A stretch of 64,000 nt of DNA, taken from Paulownia fortunei. Taxonomy: Eukaryota; Streptophyta; Magnoliopsida; Lamiales; Paulowniaceae. The DNA lies in NCBI GenBank assembly GCA_019321725.1, contig CM033109.1:19747993-19811992 (forward strand), in the 5' to 3' direction. The notes under the pieces were generated by a model, which searched no databases, was not told the DNA's origin, and worked only from the letters and a program-made list of their open reading frames with translations. Both the position numbers and the translations under genes were made by a program. Positions 1 through 12,290 of the stretch are shown one piece after another; the stretch's first letter is position 1; each line of letters opens with the position of its first letter.

Positions 1-2371
1 ATGGAGCATACTTGATCAAAACATATGCAGCAAAGATCTGTCTCACTCGCCTGCACAAGATAGTCTTAGTAAAATCCTGTCATCCCGTGGAAAAAAATCA
101 TAATAGCCATGATTGACATTTTTGTTCAAATTCTTTTCACAAATATAGCTTAGTCTTTTGAATGCTGAAACAAAAAAAAATAGCCCCAACATGTACAGTA
201 TGCTAGGCTTTGTAATCATATAAATCAAAAGTAAGAACAAATTCTCTCAATGTACTTCCATGTAGAGGCAACGTAGAAAGAAATGGCCTTAGTTTGAATA
301 GCACAATCCTAATCGACTAAGAAGAGGAATCCAAAGAAAGGACAGTAAATTACCTCAGATACATTATCAATCTCAAAGTCAGACCCTGATGGAGATGGCA
401 ATGAGTAAACTGTTCCCTTTAAGATGGCCTTTTCCCTCTCCCTGTTAGCCTCCATTAAGGCACGCTCTAAGAGAGCTTTTGCCTCATGATTAAGCTCGCT
501 TATGAACTTCAAAGGTGATGGCCAGACAAGAGGCTCTGCAGATGAAGGATTCAGCAAAGCTGCACATGCTCCATGGTGATTCTTTAAAGCTACTGTATAT
601 GGTATTCTCCTAAATCATGTCAGCAATATTAGACTACTATACATACACTTTCTGAAAATTGTCTATTCAATAACGAGATACTAGCATTAAAAAATAGCAG
701 TGCATACATGAGTGAGAAACAAATGGATTCTTCATGCATCAGAGTTATAACAAGGACACAAAACAGATGTTCGGGGATTAAAATACTTAACAACTACTTG
801 TTTTCAACTTCTTTTTCAACTATCATTTGCAGAAAAATCATATTCCATGAAGAAATCCATTATGAGGAAATGCACAGGTAAAATGACTCTGTATACCAAT
901 GAGCATGTGAAGGAAAATTCCCATGGGTGCTTTTCAAATTACTAACCTGCTCCAACTAAAAGCATATAATTGATTCAGAGTAGTAACATAAGTTTCAAAC
1001 CACGACATATCCATTCAGTATTTATTAAACTATTAGAAAGACAAGAAAATACCCTGATGCATCTCTTTGAAGTCGATCAGCACCCCAAGCCAGCAATTCT
1101 CTTATGCAATCAAGAGAACCACTTCTTGCAGCCAAATGAAGGGGAGTACTGCCTGGAAAGCTGTAGAATAGAAAATGTCAATCAGAACACCATTTCACAT
1201 ACTCCAAGGGCAAGACTAAGGACTTGCACTAAAAGATTACCCATATCGACCGGTTGAAGCACAGACAAGAGCTCCATTGTCCAACAACATATGAACACAT
1301 TCAGGGTGTCTTTGACGGGCAGCCAAGTGCAATGGTGTTGCTCCTTTACCATCTCTAATGTTCACAAAACGAGAATATCCCCTATAAATTTTGTTTCCAA
1401 AACATCAGATCATGGTTAAAAACTGGGTCGTATACTAGAAGATAAAATGGAAAATGGCTTTCCATCCTACATCACAAAGTCAATCTAAAAGAAGATCCTA
1501 CCAAGAAGCTGCCACCTGGGAGGTGCGGGCCGCAGAGAGAATGATTTGAAGGCAATCAGAGTGGCCATAGTAAGTGGCGTAGTGCAAACAGGTTCTTCCA
1601 TTAAGTGAATCAAACATTAAAATCTGACCCCAAAACTCAAGGTTAGCCATATACTGACATTCAGTTCATAATTTAATTCTGAATTATCAGATTATTGCCA
1701 AATTCCAGAATCAACATCCATGCACATATAAATGGGTAAATGAGGACACCTATAAATTAACAGATACAGAAAGAGACATTCATTCGCTATACATACATTG
1801 GCACCAGCTTCAATTAGCTTTGTCACACAGGAGATCTTGCCATGCATTGCAGCCAACATCAACGGAGTCTATACATATCACAATCACCAAAGATCAAAAT
1901 ATTAAATCATCAATGAAGGACTAGTCAAGATCAAACATTTTTCAGACAAATGAACTGAAAAATCCAAACTTTCAACACAAGCATCCACTACGTAAACATA
2001 AAAAAACAAACAAAAAGGAAGATAAAGGGACCTGCTTATGCCGATTTAATAAATCCGGCTTGACAGATCGGTCCAGAAGCAACGAAAGAACCTAAAACCC
2101 ACGAAAGGGAAATCGTAAACAAATTAAAGAGCCAGAGAAAAAGATTCGTACATCCAAAGAAAACTAAGAAATTGTATCCTAAGAATCCCACCTCGATCTG
2201 GCCATTGGCAGCAGCAATATGCAAAGCTGAGTTGCGATCATACACTGTGGAATGATGAATTAGAGTTGAATCCCTTTCTAAAACTGCCTCAACAGTCTCC
2301 AAATCCCCCAACTGAACTGCACTAAACAGTCCCTGCTGTTCACTAGTCCTGCAGCTTAGCCCCTGACCCAT
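1..2371 (-). CDS. XBAT31: XBAT31-like ankyrin-repeat RING E3 ubiquitin ligase, 3' end outside window
   Basis: Seen: eight exons on the minus strand: 2371-2192, 2091-2032, 1868-1797, 1623-1502, 1381-1241, 1160-1053, 609-354 and 50-1 (continuing). All internal junctions are GT/AG and keep frame, giving about 329 residues in the window. The N-terminus MGQGLSC carries a possible myristoylation glycine. Residues ~45-230 are ankyrin repeats (motifs such as TPLMLAAMHG, RTCLHYATYYGH, TPLHLAAR twice). Then comes the subfamily-specific block LLNPSSAEPLVWPSPLKF with a Glu/Lys-rich helix. The last exon opens the RING (CCICFDQVC) and is cut by the window edge. Known: XBAT/XBOS proteins are plant E3 ligases with N-terminal ankyrin repeats for substrate binding and a C-terminal RING for E2 binding; the sequence fits the XBAT31 branch rather than XBAT32/33/35. 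Start: first ATG, 45 bp after a TATA-like box. No lesion is visible, so I infer an intact gene. Confidence 0.93.
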
Positions 2372-2415
2372 TATTCTATTTTTTCAAGAAATTCTACTGT
2401 GCATATGATATTGTG

Positions 2416-2423
2416 TTTATATA
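2416..2423 (-). promoter_or_regulatory. Candidate TATA box of the XBAT31-like gene
   Basis: On the minus strand this reads TATATAAA, 45 bp before the ATG at 2371. Start sites usually lie ~30 bp downstream of a plant TATA box, which would leave a 5' UTR of only about 15-20 nt. The match is good but the leader is short, so the real promoter may lie further out. Confidence 0.4.
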
Positions 2424-2426
2424 GGT

Positions 2427-2460
2427 GGTGGTGCACCTGCCCCTCGAGACATGCACCACC
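2427..2460. repeat. Perfect 9-bp inverted repeat in GC-rich XBAT31 promoter
   Basis: GGTGGTGCA (2427-2435) and TGCACCACC (2452-2460) are exact inverted copies with a 16-bp spacer. They are followed by more GGT-type repeats (2469-2486). The block stands out from AT-rich surroundings immediately upstream of the TATA-like sequence. It could be a paired transcription-factor site or a hairpin; no factor can be named. Confidence 0.5.
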
Positions 2461-5400
2461 GTGGAAGAGGTGGTGGTGGGTGGTGGCTAAACGGGAAATT
2501 GCTTCACATATGTTTTTATGTATATACATCTATGCTGAGGCGGAATTTGGAGTTTGGGGCTGCCCGGGAAGGGGAAAGGGTGATGAGGGGATAGCTGACA
2601 ACGGGCAGCAGTCAGATATTTTGCGGGCAGTTAGATTCCCTAAATTATTTATACAAATTGATTGTTCAAACAAATGTGTAAGTCAATGAATTATCAAAAT
2701 AAAAAGTGAGATCCTCGTTTTGTGTTGAGTGATTGGTGTCTTGGTACTTGTCCAAATTCCAGTTTTCAACACCACACTTCGGAAAAGATAAGAATGCTCG
2801 ACTGAAGGCGTTTAAAGAGGAAAAGTTAATTGAGTGTGCCATGGGATTGGAATTTGAAGCGAAGGATTACTGAAAAGAAATTAAAATAATTTTATATTAG
2901 GTGAATTTATATTCATCAGAATTGATTGGACTCCAAAAGAATTTGACTACCCTGAAACGGATCTGGATTGTGTAGTATGCTCCAAGTAGCTTTAAGGAAC
3001 CCGACTCCTGATCATGCAAATATAAAGAGTGGTAAGGTTTGGGTGGATGATCCGAATTATAACGTTTTTGATACCTAAGTTAAAAATGATAAGAAAAATT
3101 ATTGAAAAGAAAGCTTAAAACTAGAAATAAAATGTGTATCTTAAGTATTACAGTCTTGACCATATTTATAATATTTTATTTTTACAGGTGAATTCAGGAT
3201 GATCAAGTATAGTGCGTACTTTATGTACACAAAAAATCGAGTTTTGAGTCGGATAATAGTTGAGTCGGACCTGACTTGCGGATAATTGAGTGTATCATGT
3301 TCTATATTGTGATTTTTTTTTTATATTTTGAGGATAATTTAGTATTTTTAAGTTATGTTTTTATTAACCACATCAATAGTGATTCAAAAATAATTGAAAT
3401 TTTTTAAAATTTAATGTAATGTTAAATTATTAAACAAATTCAATAAATTTAATATTATGAATTCTTTGAAATTCTCAATTATTAATTCAAACACAAATAA
3501 AAAAATAATTTAATAAATCAATTTGACAGCACGAATCAAATTATTAATTTAATAATTATTCAAGTGCAATTCTTTTTCTGTTCCAAGTTTATTATTGTTA
3601 TTTTTTTAGAATGACTCTATTTTTTAAATTAAAAATCTTATTCTTGAAAATCTTCTCATTTTAAAGTAATAATTTGACAACATTTATTATCAATCACTAT
3701 TATTAAAGATAGTAATTTAAAATTATACAAAATTTTATATTTGTAGGAGTAATAGTGTAAAAATAATTAGTACATGATTAAGTAAAGCACATATAATCAC
3801 GCCAAGTATGTTCATTGGTCCAAGTTTATGTTTGCTAATGAAATTGAAACAGAAAATTGTTGGTGGGGTCCTCTTTAATATTTACCTAATATAAATAATG
3901 GTGCACTGCTTTCTGAACAGGGGGGACAGCATTTTTGCCCCTGACCCCACCCCAAATAGTAAATGCTATATAGGTTCAATGTATGGGTGTCAATAAATTG
4001 GATTTTAATTCGCCAATAATGTTTTGATTTAATTCCAAAGTTGAAGTTTTAAGATTTTAAAATTTTAAGTTCGAATCTTATATATTTTTATATTAATAAT
4101 TTATTATTATAAATTAATTATTTACTAAAAATAAATAAATTGAATTTTATTTCGAATTGAGTTGAAACCTATTTCCAGGAGAAACCTAATCAACTATGTG
4201 GATAATTTCAAAATATGTGTCGGATAGTTATATAAGATATAATACTTCTGGACATTTTTTTACATACAAATCCAATTCAATACTTCAATGTTTTTTTTTT
4301 TAAAATAAAAGTAAATGCAACAATAGCTCAAATTCGTTACAGGCCCAAGTTAATTAGTTAAATGGGCCAAGGTAAACCGCAGGACCCAACAAATAAATAA
4401 GAAAATAGCAAAACTCGGCGAATGAGCATGCAGAGAGGAGGGTTTGGTTGGGCCTATGATGGACATCTGATTAAATGGCAGAACAATTATTTTGGGCCAT
4501 GGGCTAATACATTTTATGGGCTCAGGCCTCCAAAATTGAATTTGACTGAAAAGTGTTGACATATACGGTGCATGTGCACCTAGTTAATTAAATAAAAGAT
4601 GAAAAAAAAAATATTATAAAATATTGATTCCTTGGTCTGACGAGTTGGACAGTTTCATAAAAATCATTTGATTCGGATACAAAAATATTGTATATAGATA
4701 CACACACATATATATACACATATGTATACATTATTTGTTGGGAAGAGAAATACAGAGATTTAAAATAATATTCTTACAATTAGCAATGATTTTATAATTA
4801 GAATTCAAGATTACCAAGAAAATATAAGTAACATAGAAGAAAATAAAAGCAAAAAATCTAAATCAAATGAAGAGTAGGATGTAATGAAAATAATAACATA
4901 TACTTTCTTTTACAAAGTTATTTGTCTAAAACTAAGATATGATAATGGCTTGGCATTTTGAAAAATGAGCTCGAAGAATTTTACCATCACCAAGCCTCTT
5001 TTCACACTTCATCATATATCTTTAGTGGACTACAAAACATGCGAGAAACCTTAGTCCATGCTACAAAAATCTTAGTATTTTTTCCATAAAAAAAAAAAAT
5101 CCAAAATCTCATGTGCTTAGTATTTTCCAAGAAATAAAGTTATTCGGACCAATAAATTAGGTATGGAGAAAAGTTTTTGAAGTGAAGGAATCACAAGCGC
5201 AGTCGTCAAATATACATCACATTTCGTATACAACATTACATAATAATTTCAGGTACAATATTGTCAAATAACATAATAACATACATTTGTATATTTTGCC
5301 ATTTTAATTGATTTTGGAAGGCAAGTACTGGATGTGGAGCATTTATACAATTATCAATTGAAAATGGATATCACCTCAAGATTTTAGTATGTGAAGTAAT

Positions 5401-5620
5401 CATTATTTGCAAATTGATATTTGTCCCAACTGTTCATAATTTTTTCCTCATCTATTTTTTTGCTCTAGCAATATTTTTAACTTTCTCTCTTTAAATGTCT
5501 TTTTTCTATTTCTTTGTCAATCATATTATCTCCTTTAACTACCTAATTCTTATTTTTCATCTTACCGTAAATTAGAATAAGATATTATTTTTATTGACAA
5601 TACAAAATCCATGACACCAA
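2461..5620. other. AT-rich intergenic DNA
   Basis: About 3.2 kb between the divergent side of the XBAT31-like gene and the 3' side of the sugar transporter. It holds A/T homopolymer runs, a short TA/CA microsatellite near 4690-4732 and no convincing coding sequence. A 70-codon reading frame at 4350-4562 (minus) has no recognisable motif. Confidence 0.6.
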
Positions 5621-5629
5621 ATAAAAATA

Positions 5630-5860
5630 GGATAAATTATAAAAACTACTCTTAAAAAGTTGGCCTAATTATAAAAAAATCTAGCTAATTTTCAAAATTA
5701 TAAATACTCATAATATTTGTTTATATTTTATAAATTACACCTATTGAAAGAGATATTTGAAAAAACAAAGACACCTTAATGGGATATTTGTAATTTTGAG
5801 ACATAATAAGATTTTTTTAAAACTAAGCTAAATTTCAAGAATAATTTCTGTAATTCAGCC
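5630..5860. mobile_element. Mutator-like MITE, 231 bp, 9-bp TSD
   Basis: The element folds back on itself: the left end GGATAAATTATAAAAACTAC pairs with the right end, whose complement begins GGCTGAATTACAGAAATTAT, and similarity runs ~95 bp inward from each end. It is flanked by a perfect 9-bp direct repeat ATAAAAATA at 5621-5629 and 5861-5869. Long imperfect TIRs, no coding capacity and a 9-bp TSD are what is known for Mutator-superfamily MITEs. A second copy is at 49118-49335. Confidence 0.75.
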
Positions 5861-6034
5861 ATAAAAATATGTGCAAAATATGCATAGTTGTAGAGTGTGC
5901 AGTAACATAAAGAAAAATGGATGTCCATGAAAAAGTTCATAAAAATTCAGAAAATGAAAAATTGTCTAAAGTAAATAAATAAATCAAAATTAGGTTGTGT
6001 GTGGTAAACTTGGACTTGGACCTCTTCCCCAACA

Positions 6035-9000
6035 CTAAGCTTCCTCCTCAACATCAGACTTGAAGAACCTACGCCAAAACCAGTGTTTCTTCCAAACTTG
6101 TTCATTCATTTCATCAATGGGTACTCCCTTCGTCTCCGGCAGCAAGAACACAGCAAAGCTGCCCATTACAATGATCCAGACGGCGAAGAAGAAGAAGATG
6201 CCTGACCTCATGTGGCACAGCATTGTGAGAAAAGCTTGAGCAATGATGAAGGTGCATATCATGTTTGTGCTGACAGCAAAGAAAAATCCAGCTGTACGCG
6301 TCTCCAATGGGAATATCTCACTTGGAATCAACCAGCCTAAGGGACCCCATGACCACGCGAACCCCATAACGAATACACAGATAAGAAACACCACCAAGTA
6401 GGCATATGGCTTGGCTATGACGTTTGTTGTCTTCAAATGTTGTGCAAGAATTGCTCCTGCAAAAACCTAATTAACATAACAACCACAGACATCATATAAG
6501 GTCACCCGTCTTTTGTAATGATCGATAAAGGTTGATTCATGTATTAAATAATAATCTCTGTGTATATGCAGCCAAGATATAGAATTTGTTCATATGTGAA
6601 AAAGATTTAATAGTCTTGAATGAGATGGTGATACCTGAGAAATAAGCATTTGGACAGCAGCTTGAATAAGCAACTTCCTTCTTCCAAACTTATCGACCCC
6701 AAAGACAGCAACCAAGGTGGCAGCCGCGTTGATCGAGCCAGTGATGATAGCTGACATCAAAGATGCATCTCCCCCAAGCCCCATGGTTTGAAAAAGCACC
6801 GGAGCATAAAACATGATCACATTGATCCCTGTAAACTGTTGGAAAATTTGCAGTATTGTCCCACAAAACAGCTGAGGCCAACTCGATCGTTTCATCAGGT
6901 TTCTGAAAGGGTGCTTGATCTTCTTGGCGGTCTCGGTGGCACGGACGATTTCATCGTACTCTTTCTGCACATCTTCTACACCCCTGGTTTTCTTGAGAGC
7001 CTTGAGTCCTTCTTCTGTCTTGCCACGCTCTATCAGGCTGGTGGGCGTCTCGACGATGAGAAGGGAGCCCAAGCCAAGGAAAATGGCTGGAAATCCAGCG
7101 CCGACAAGAGAGATTCTCCAGCCATAAGTGTGTAGCTTGGAGGTGAAATAGTTCACCACATTTGCAATCAGAATCCCAACCGTGATCAGCATCTGAAAGC
7201 AAACATTGAGGCCTCCACGATACTTTGCCGGAGCGATTTCTGATATGAATAGTGGCACTGCCTGCAATAACGCAGAGTTTTTACACAATCAATAAACTCA
7301 TAAACTTTGCCAGTCCTAAACATATAATATGATGAAGGGATTAGCCTAATATGCACACTGATAGGTACAATTTGCCCTTTAATTTTAGTTTACAGTCTCT
7401 AATCTGATGCATAGATTGCAAGGAGAATTTCAATTATGATCTATTGTGACCTGTACACTTGTTAACATTAACTTTGACACTAACTTAGGGAGTGTTTGGA
7501 ACAGTTTCTTAAAAGTGTTTTCAAATCTCAACTTTTAATTACATTTCTGCTTAATTTAATTAGAATTTGAAAACAGGGTGTGGCGTGCTTTCCCTTCTCT
7601 AAAAGTGCTTATGGTAGAATTCTTTTTTTTTTATATATATTTTTACCCTAATTTTTTTTTGCTTTATCCAAAATGTGCTGCTGATATTTTTGCCATTCAA
7701 CTGTTCTTTTACCAAATACTCTAACTTCAACATATTTTTTTTCAGTTTTTCACTTCTTTTTTTCAAAGGCTAACCACTTTTTTTATTTCTTACCCACTTC
7801 TTGACAATCTTTATATTTAATCAGTTCCTTAAAAGTAGAAATTTTTACAAATACTTCCTTAATTAACTGAAAACATATGGCACCTACTTTGGTGAATGTG
7901 TTTTTAATTACCTAATTCAAGACCCCAATTATAACAAGAAGCAGACCCATGTAAATCCACAATCCAAATGCTTATTAAGAATCATTTCTATCTTGAGAAG
8001 ACAGATCATGGGCTACAATGAAATTACAATGGAAACAGACCCTAATATGGCTGAATATTATCGCTACAGACTGCAGTCACAATCAATAATAATAAGGTGG
8101 TTAATGAATCCAACATATTAATATAAGATTTTAAAGCCTACTTTATAGAATAAAATATAAGAACTTATCCAACGATAACGATCAGTAAATTTTAAAATTT
8201 TAAAATTATTTTTAAAGCTTATTATAAAATATTTTCTTTCCCACTAAGTCGAACCCCCCTGAAACTCTGTTGTTTCGATTTTGCTTTTCCCTCAGTAATT
8301 TACTCCATCATACAATTAAAAAAAACAATTTTTACTCTATAGAGTTATTAATGATGATGGAATATTTATAAAATTCCTATATTCCAAAACTATTATTTTA
8401 TTTTTTATGCTATATAATTAAATTACGGACAAATTCAGAAAATGGATATCAAGATTTATTTATTTTTTTAAAAAATAATAATAACAATTTTAAAAAATCT
8501 TGTGAAGTCGAGGGCGGCCCAACTCCGTCTCTGAATCAAATTATCTAATCTTTTAAATGAACTTATCATATTGGGTTTTCAAAATTTTAATATTACTAAA
8601 ATTCAATTTTTGAATATTTGCTATATCATTCAATATAATTCAATTAGATTAAAAAAAAGCGGATTAAATTAATATATGATGCCCTAAAAAATAGTCAAAT
8701 TAACTAATCAACCTACTTTTTAGAATGGAGGAAGTATACAAATTATTTTTAGCTAATTACAATAAGAATATGATCGAGATATACCTAAAAATAGTATAAT
8801 TATTTTTAGCCAATTATAAGAAGAATAAGATCCATATACGTAAATAGATTATAATTATTTTTAGCTAATTACAATAAGAATATGATCGAGATATACCTAA
8901 AAAGAGTATAATTATTCTTAGCCAATTATAAGAAGAATAAGATCCATATACGTAAATAGATTATAATTATTTTTAGCTAATTACAATAAGAATATGATCA

Positions 9001-10052
9001 AGATATACCTAAAAAGAGTATAATTATTTTTAGCCAATTATAAGAAGAATAAGATCCATATACGTAAATAGATTATAATTATTTTTAGCTAATTACAATA
9101 ATAATATGATCGACACATACCTAAAAAGAGTATAATTATTTTTAGCCAATTATAAGAAGAATAAGATCCATATACGTAAATAGATTATAATTATTTTTAA
9201 CTAATTACAATAAGAATATGATCGACACATACCTAAAAAGAGTATAATTATTTTTAGCCAATTATAAGAAGAATAAGATTCATATACGTAAATAGATTAT
9301 AATTATTTTTAGCTAATTACAATAAGAATATGATCGAGATATACCTAAAAAAAGTATAATTATTTTTAGCCAATTATAAGAAGAATAAGATCCATATATG
9401 TAAATAGATTATAATTATTTTTAGCTAATTACAATAAGAATATGATCGAAATACGTAAAAAGAGTATGCAGTCACAATTATCGGTACCTGGTTCCCGAAT
9501 CCGATGCCGGCACCCAAACAAATCCTTCCGGCAATGAGCATGTAAAGATCAACCGCCGCCGCATTGAGGACAACGCCGACCAAGAAGAAGGCCGCCGCCA
9601 TCTGCATGGTGCGCTTCCGCCCAAACTTCTTGCAACAAAACGATGCCGCCCAGCTGCAGACCACCGCCGCCAGGTACAGCGACGACGTGAACAGTTGGAG
9701 CAACTGGTTATCAAATTTGCAGTAGTTATTCTCTTTCGCTCTGTGCTTCTTCTCGTAAACACTTGGGAAGAACTTCAACAAGAAATCATCCATGGATGTC
9801 ACTCCTCCTGCATGCATCAAACAATACTGAATCAAATCAAAATTTGAACCAGAAAAAAGAAAAATAAACAAATAAAAATAAACAAGAGTTACACCATGTG
9901 TATGTATATGACGTACCTGATATGCCAACGTCGTAGCCAAACATGAGGCCACCAAAGGCTGCGATAAGGGAACAAAAGACGACCTGTTTGGTGAGCTTGG
10001 CCGGAAAATCGCATCCCCCGCCCTTTTCTGCCGCCACGATGTGGGGTGCCAT
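6035..10052 (-). CDS. Sugar transport protein STP6/STP8-like, proton/hexose symporter
   Basis: Seen: four exons, 10052-9917, 9807-9488, 7261-6635 and 6466-6035, joined by GT-AG introns of 109, 2226 and 168 bp, encode 504 residues, the normal STP length. Hallmarks in order: GGLMFGYDVGISGGVTSM in the first helix (the Asp is the proton-coupling residue in STP10), NNYCKFDNQ and MLCHMRSG (the two lid-domain cysteines), GRRKLL, ETPTSLIERG, QQFTGINVIMFYAPVLFQ (sugar-binding helix), AFAWSWGPLGWLIPSE and LPETKG. Known: STPs import hexoses across the plasma membrane with protons through 12 helices. FVMGFAWSWGP and the PHW/KHWFW tail favour the STP6/STP8 branch; that assignment is an inference. No stop or frameshift is seen. 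The third exon's acceptor is the AG at 6468-6467; the nearer AG would break the frame. Intron 2 contains a tandem array. Promoter GA and GGT repeats lie upstream. Confidence 0.94.
8741..9466. repeat. 112-bp tandem array (dimeric higher-order repeat) in STP intron 2
   Basis: The phrase TCCATATACG (variants included) recurs at 8831, 8943, 9055, 9167, 9279 and 9391, always exactly 112 bp apart, giving about 6.5 copies. Each unit is itself two diverged ~56-bp halves: one contains TTTTTAGCTAATTACAATAA, the other TTTTTAGCCAATTATAAGAA. The array ends ~20 bp from the 5' splice site of the intron in transcript sense, so it is the first thing transcribed after exon 2. Confidence 0.9.
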
Positions 10053-10065
10053 GGTATATTGCCTT

Positions 10066-10200
10066 GAGTTTTTTGAAGGAGGACGTGGTGGTGGTGGTAT
10101 ATATTCGGATTAGCTATGTAAACTGGTAGAGTTTTGAAGGAGGAGGAGGTGGTGGTGGTGGTGGTGGATATTCGGATTAGATATGTGAACTGGTAGAGGT
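10066..10200. repeat. Tandem duplication with GGT runs in STP promoter/leader
   Basis: Two ~67-bp copies in tandem (10066-10130 and 10131-10200), each TTTTGAAGGAGGA, then GGT repeats, then ATTCGGATTAG and AACTGGTAGAG. They begin 14 bp before the transporter's start codon, so they lie in its 5' UTR or core promoter; the minus (transcript) strand carries (ACC)n. Beyond it is a short TATA/GAGA microsatellite (10213-10252) whose minus strand could supply the TATA element. Confidence 0.75.
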
Positions 10201-10479
10201 AACAAACATGGGCATATATATAGATATATAGAGAGAGAGATAGAGAGAGAAGAAGTAAAGAGAATTAAGAGTTTGAGTTATGGCTTAACTGGGTAGTAGT
10301 AGGAGTAGTAGTTCAGACGAGGTTGGATTTCTGTTGCATCTGTAATCCTTTTGTAACCCAAGTACCTGATTGTCTCCTAGATTTACCTGAATTATTCTGT
10401 CAAGCGATTGGATTGTTTTTGCATTTTTCTTTATACCTGTGTACAAACAATTATTGTACCAAAAAAATAGGTATATAAC

Positions 10480-10760
10480 AACTGATTAATATTATTCATC
10501 ACAAATTTGACAAAATTATAAAAGTGGTCCTCTATATTGTTCTATATAATATTTTAGTTTTTTTAGTTTTGAAATCAACAATTTACATGCAGTAATTTTT
10601 AATAAAATTATAATTTTATTCTAATTTTGCCGAAACTTATTGAATTGGAAAAAAATTGGTCGGAACTTACTTAAGTGGGCTAAGATTTCAAGGTTTTTAT
10701 ATTTTGGACAAAAAGTTAATGATGTAACAATGAGTAAGAAAAAAAAGTGGGAAAATATAT
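10480..10760 (+). repeat. Dispersed repeat family, copy 1
   Basis: Non-coding unit that opens with AAAATTATAAAAGTGGTCCT, has TTTACATGCA about 90 bp in, and further on TTTTTATATTTTGGA. Related units occur at 15450-15560 (+, short), 16690-16940 (-), 17080-17320 (+) and 50988-51260 (+). The order of motifs is the same in each. No TIR or TSD could be fixed, so the class is unknown. Confidence 0.6.
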
Positions 10761-11028
10761 ACTTTAACTTGCCAAGTGAAAAATACAACTCACTTCATAA
10801 TTAACAAAATATAAAATAAATAAAAAATATTAAAAAATAAAAACAAAAAGCACTATCTTCTTCCCCTTTTGCCCAACACCAACACCAACACCAACACCAC
10901 CCTTCCCAACCCAAAACCCATTTTCTTCCTCTTTCTCGTCCTCCTCCCATCCCAACATCTTTCCCAATTCCAAAACCATTTGTTCCACAATGAACTCGCA
11001 TCCTCCACTGACTAGCACTCCTTCCCAT

Positions 11029-11827
11029 TGTAGACATGAAAATTTTGCATTTAATTATGCATTTACACGTGTAATAAATTTTAACTTATCAATTTTATAT
11101 TTTTATTTATTTTTGGAATTATCATTAAATTTCAAAAAATTAAATAAAATATTTTATTGATAAAATTAAATATTACCATGTGTCAAATTATGATATTTTG
11201 ACAATAAAGATTGTATATTGCAAATTATAGAAGTGAAAACGAATATTATGGTAATTCAAATCACATCTTGTGATTGAGACAGTAAATGTCTGTCAAATCA
11301 TGAAAAATCAATCAAATCCTTTCATATTATCAAGTAAAAAAGGCAAGAGCCCTCATTCTACAAGTATAAATAGAAGTCATATTCAATAAGTTAGACACAA
11401 GTTGAGAAGAAGAAAAAGTTCAATCAAGAAAGGTGTTGGAAGAAGTTCTCTCAACCCAAATCTATCAAATTCAAAGAGATATACGGTGTTTAAGGCAACC
11501 TAAATCTATCAAATTCAAGGAGATACACGGTGTTTAAGGCAAAAGCTAAGACATTCATCGTGGATCTCATCAAATCATGGTGTTTAATTCAAGATTAAGT
11601 TATTAAACTCTCGAATTAACATTATTAAAAATTAATTCAACCTTGGAGGAGATCGGAGATTCAATTCCATCAAGAAATTACCAAATTCATAAAGTCAACG
11701 TTCTTGAAAAAAAGAATCAGAAGATCAATAGAGATTATATCTATATATTTTTATTAAATTCAATAAAAATTTATTTATACTATTTTTCTTGTTTGTAATT
11801 TTTGCAGATAACAAAATTTGTGTTACA
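11029..11827 (+). repeat. 5' LTR of the gag-only element
   Basis: 799 bp, TG...CA. It aligns along its whole length with the LTR at 13975-14730. The excess length is partly an internal duplication of ~50 bp around CAAATTCAAGGAGATACACG (11465-11545), seen once in the 3' copy. TATAAATAGAAGTCAT at ~11365 is a likely TATA element. Confidence 0.88.
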
Positions 11828-11969
11828 AATTTCTGACACACCCGATGGGACCATCTCTACCGTTCATCTCTTCTTTTCAAATCAGGTTCAAAGTTTAAAT
11901 AAAGATGAAAGACAATCACTCCAACTTCACCAATGTAAAATTTCTTATGTCGAGATATGATGGGACAAA

Positions 11970-12290
11970 AGAAGATATTATGTCGAGTCTTGAAGCCACC
12001 ACTTCAAAACACAAATAAGAGGTTACAAAAAAAGATGATGTTTTGTCAAGTCATGAAGCAACCACTCCAAAACACAAACAAGAGGGGACAAAAAAAGATG
12101 ATGTTTTGCCAAGCTATGAAGCAACCACTCCAAAATACAAGCATAAAGGGGCAAGACAAAATGTGTTATCGAACCATGAAGCCACTACTCTAAAACACAA
12201 GTATGAGGGGGCAAAAGAAGATGGTGTTTTGTCGAACCATAAAATAACCACTCCAAAATACAAGCATGAGAGGTCAAGAGAATATGGTAC
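11970..12290 (+). repeat. ~60-bp tandem repeats in gag N-terminal region
   Basis: About five diverged copies of a unit containing CATGAAGCAACCACTCCAAAA and ending in AGAGGGGACAAAAAAAGATG (60-66 bp). They encode the repeated SxEATTPKxK peptide in the frame that is open; the first copy is in another frame. Confidence 0.75.

Noticed and set aside
970..1257. 95-codon plus-strand frame
   Set aside because: Antisense shadow of two XBAT31 exons and the intron between them.
4350..4562. 70-codon reading frame on the minus strand
   Set aside because: No motif, no promoter, no related text nearby; expected by chance.
6788..7202. Reading frames overlapping the transporter's third exon
   Set aside because: Shadows of the STP coding sequence on both strands.
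8741..9466. CRISPR-like regular repeats
   Set aside because: Repeats are contiguous 112-bp tandem units without unique spacers, inside a plant gene intron.
10801..11037. Reading frames rich in Trp/Cys/Gly on the minus strand
   Set aside because: Produced by a CCAACA microsatellite in a duplicated non-coding segment; the related copy at 15560-15660 does not keep the frame.
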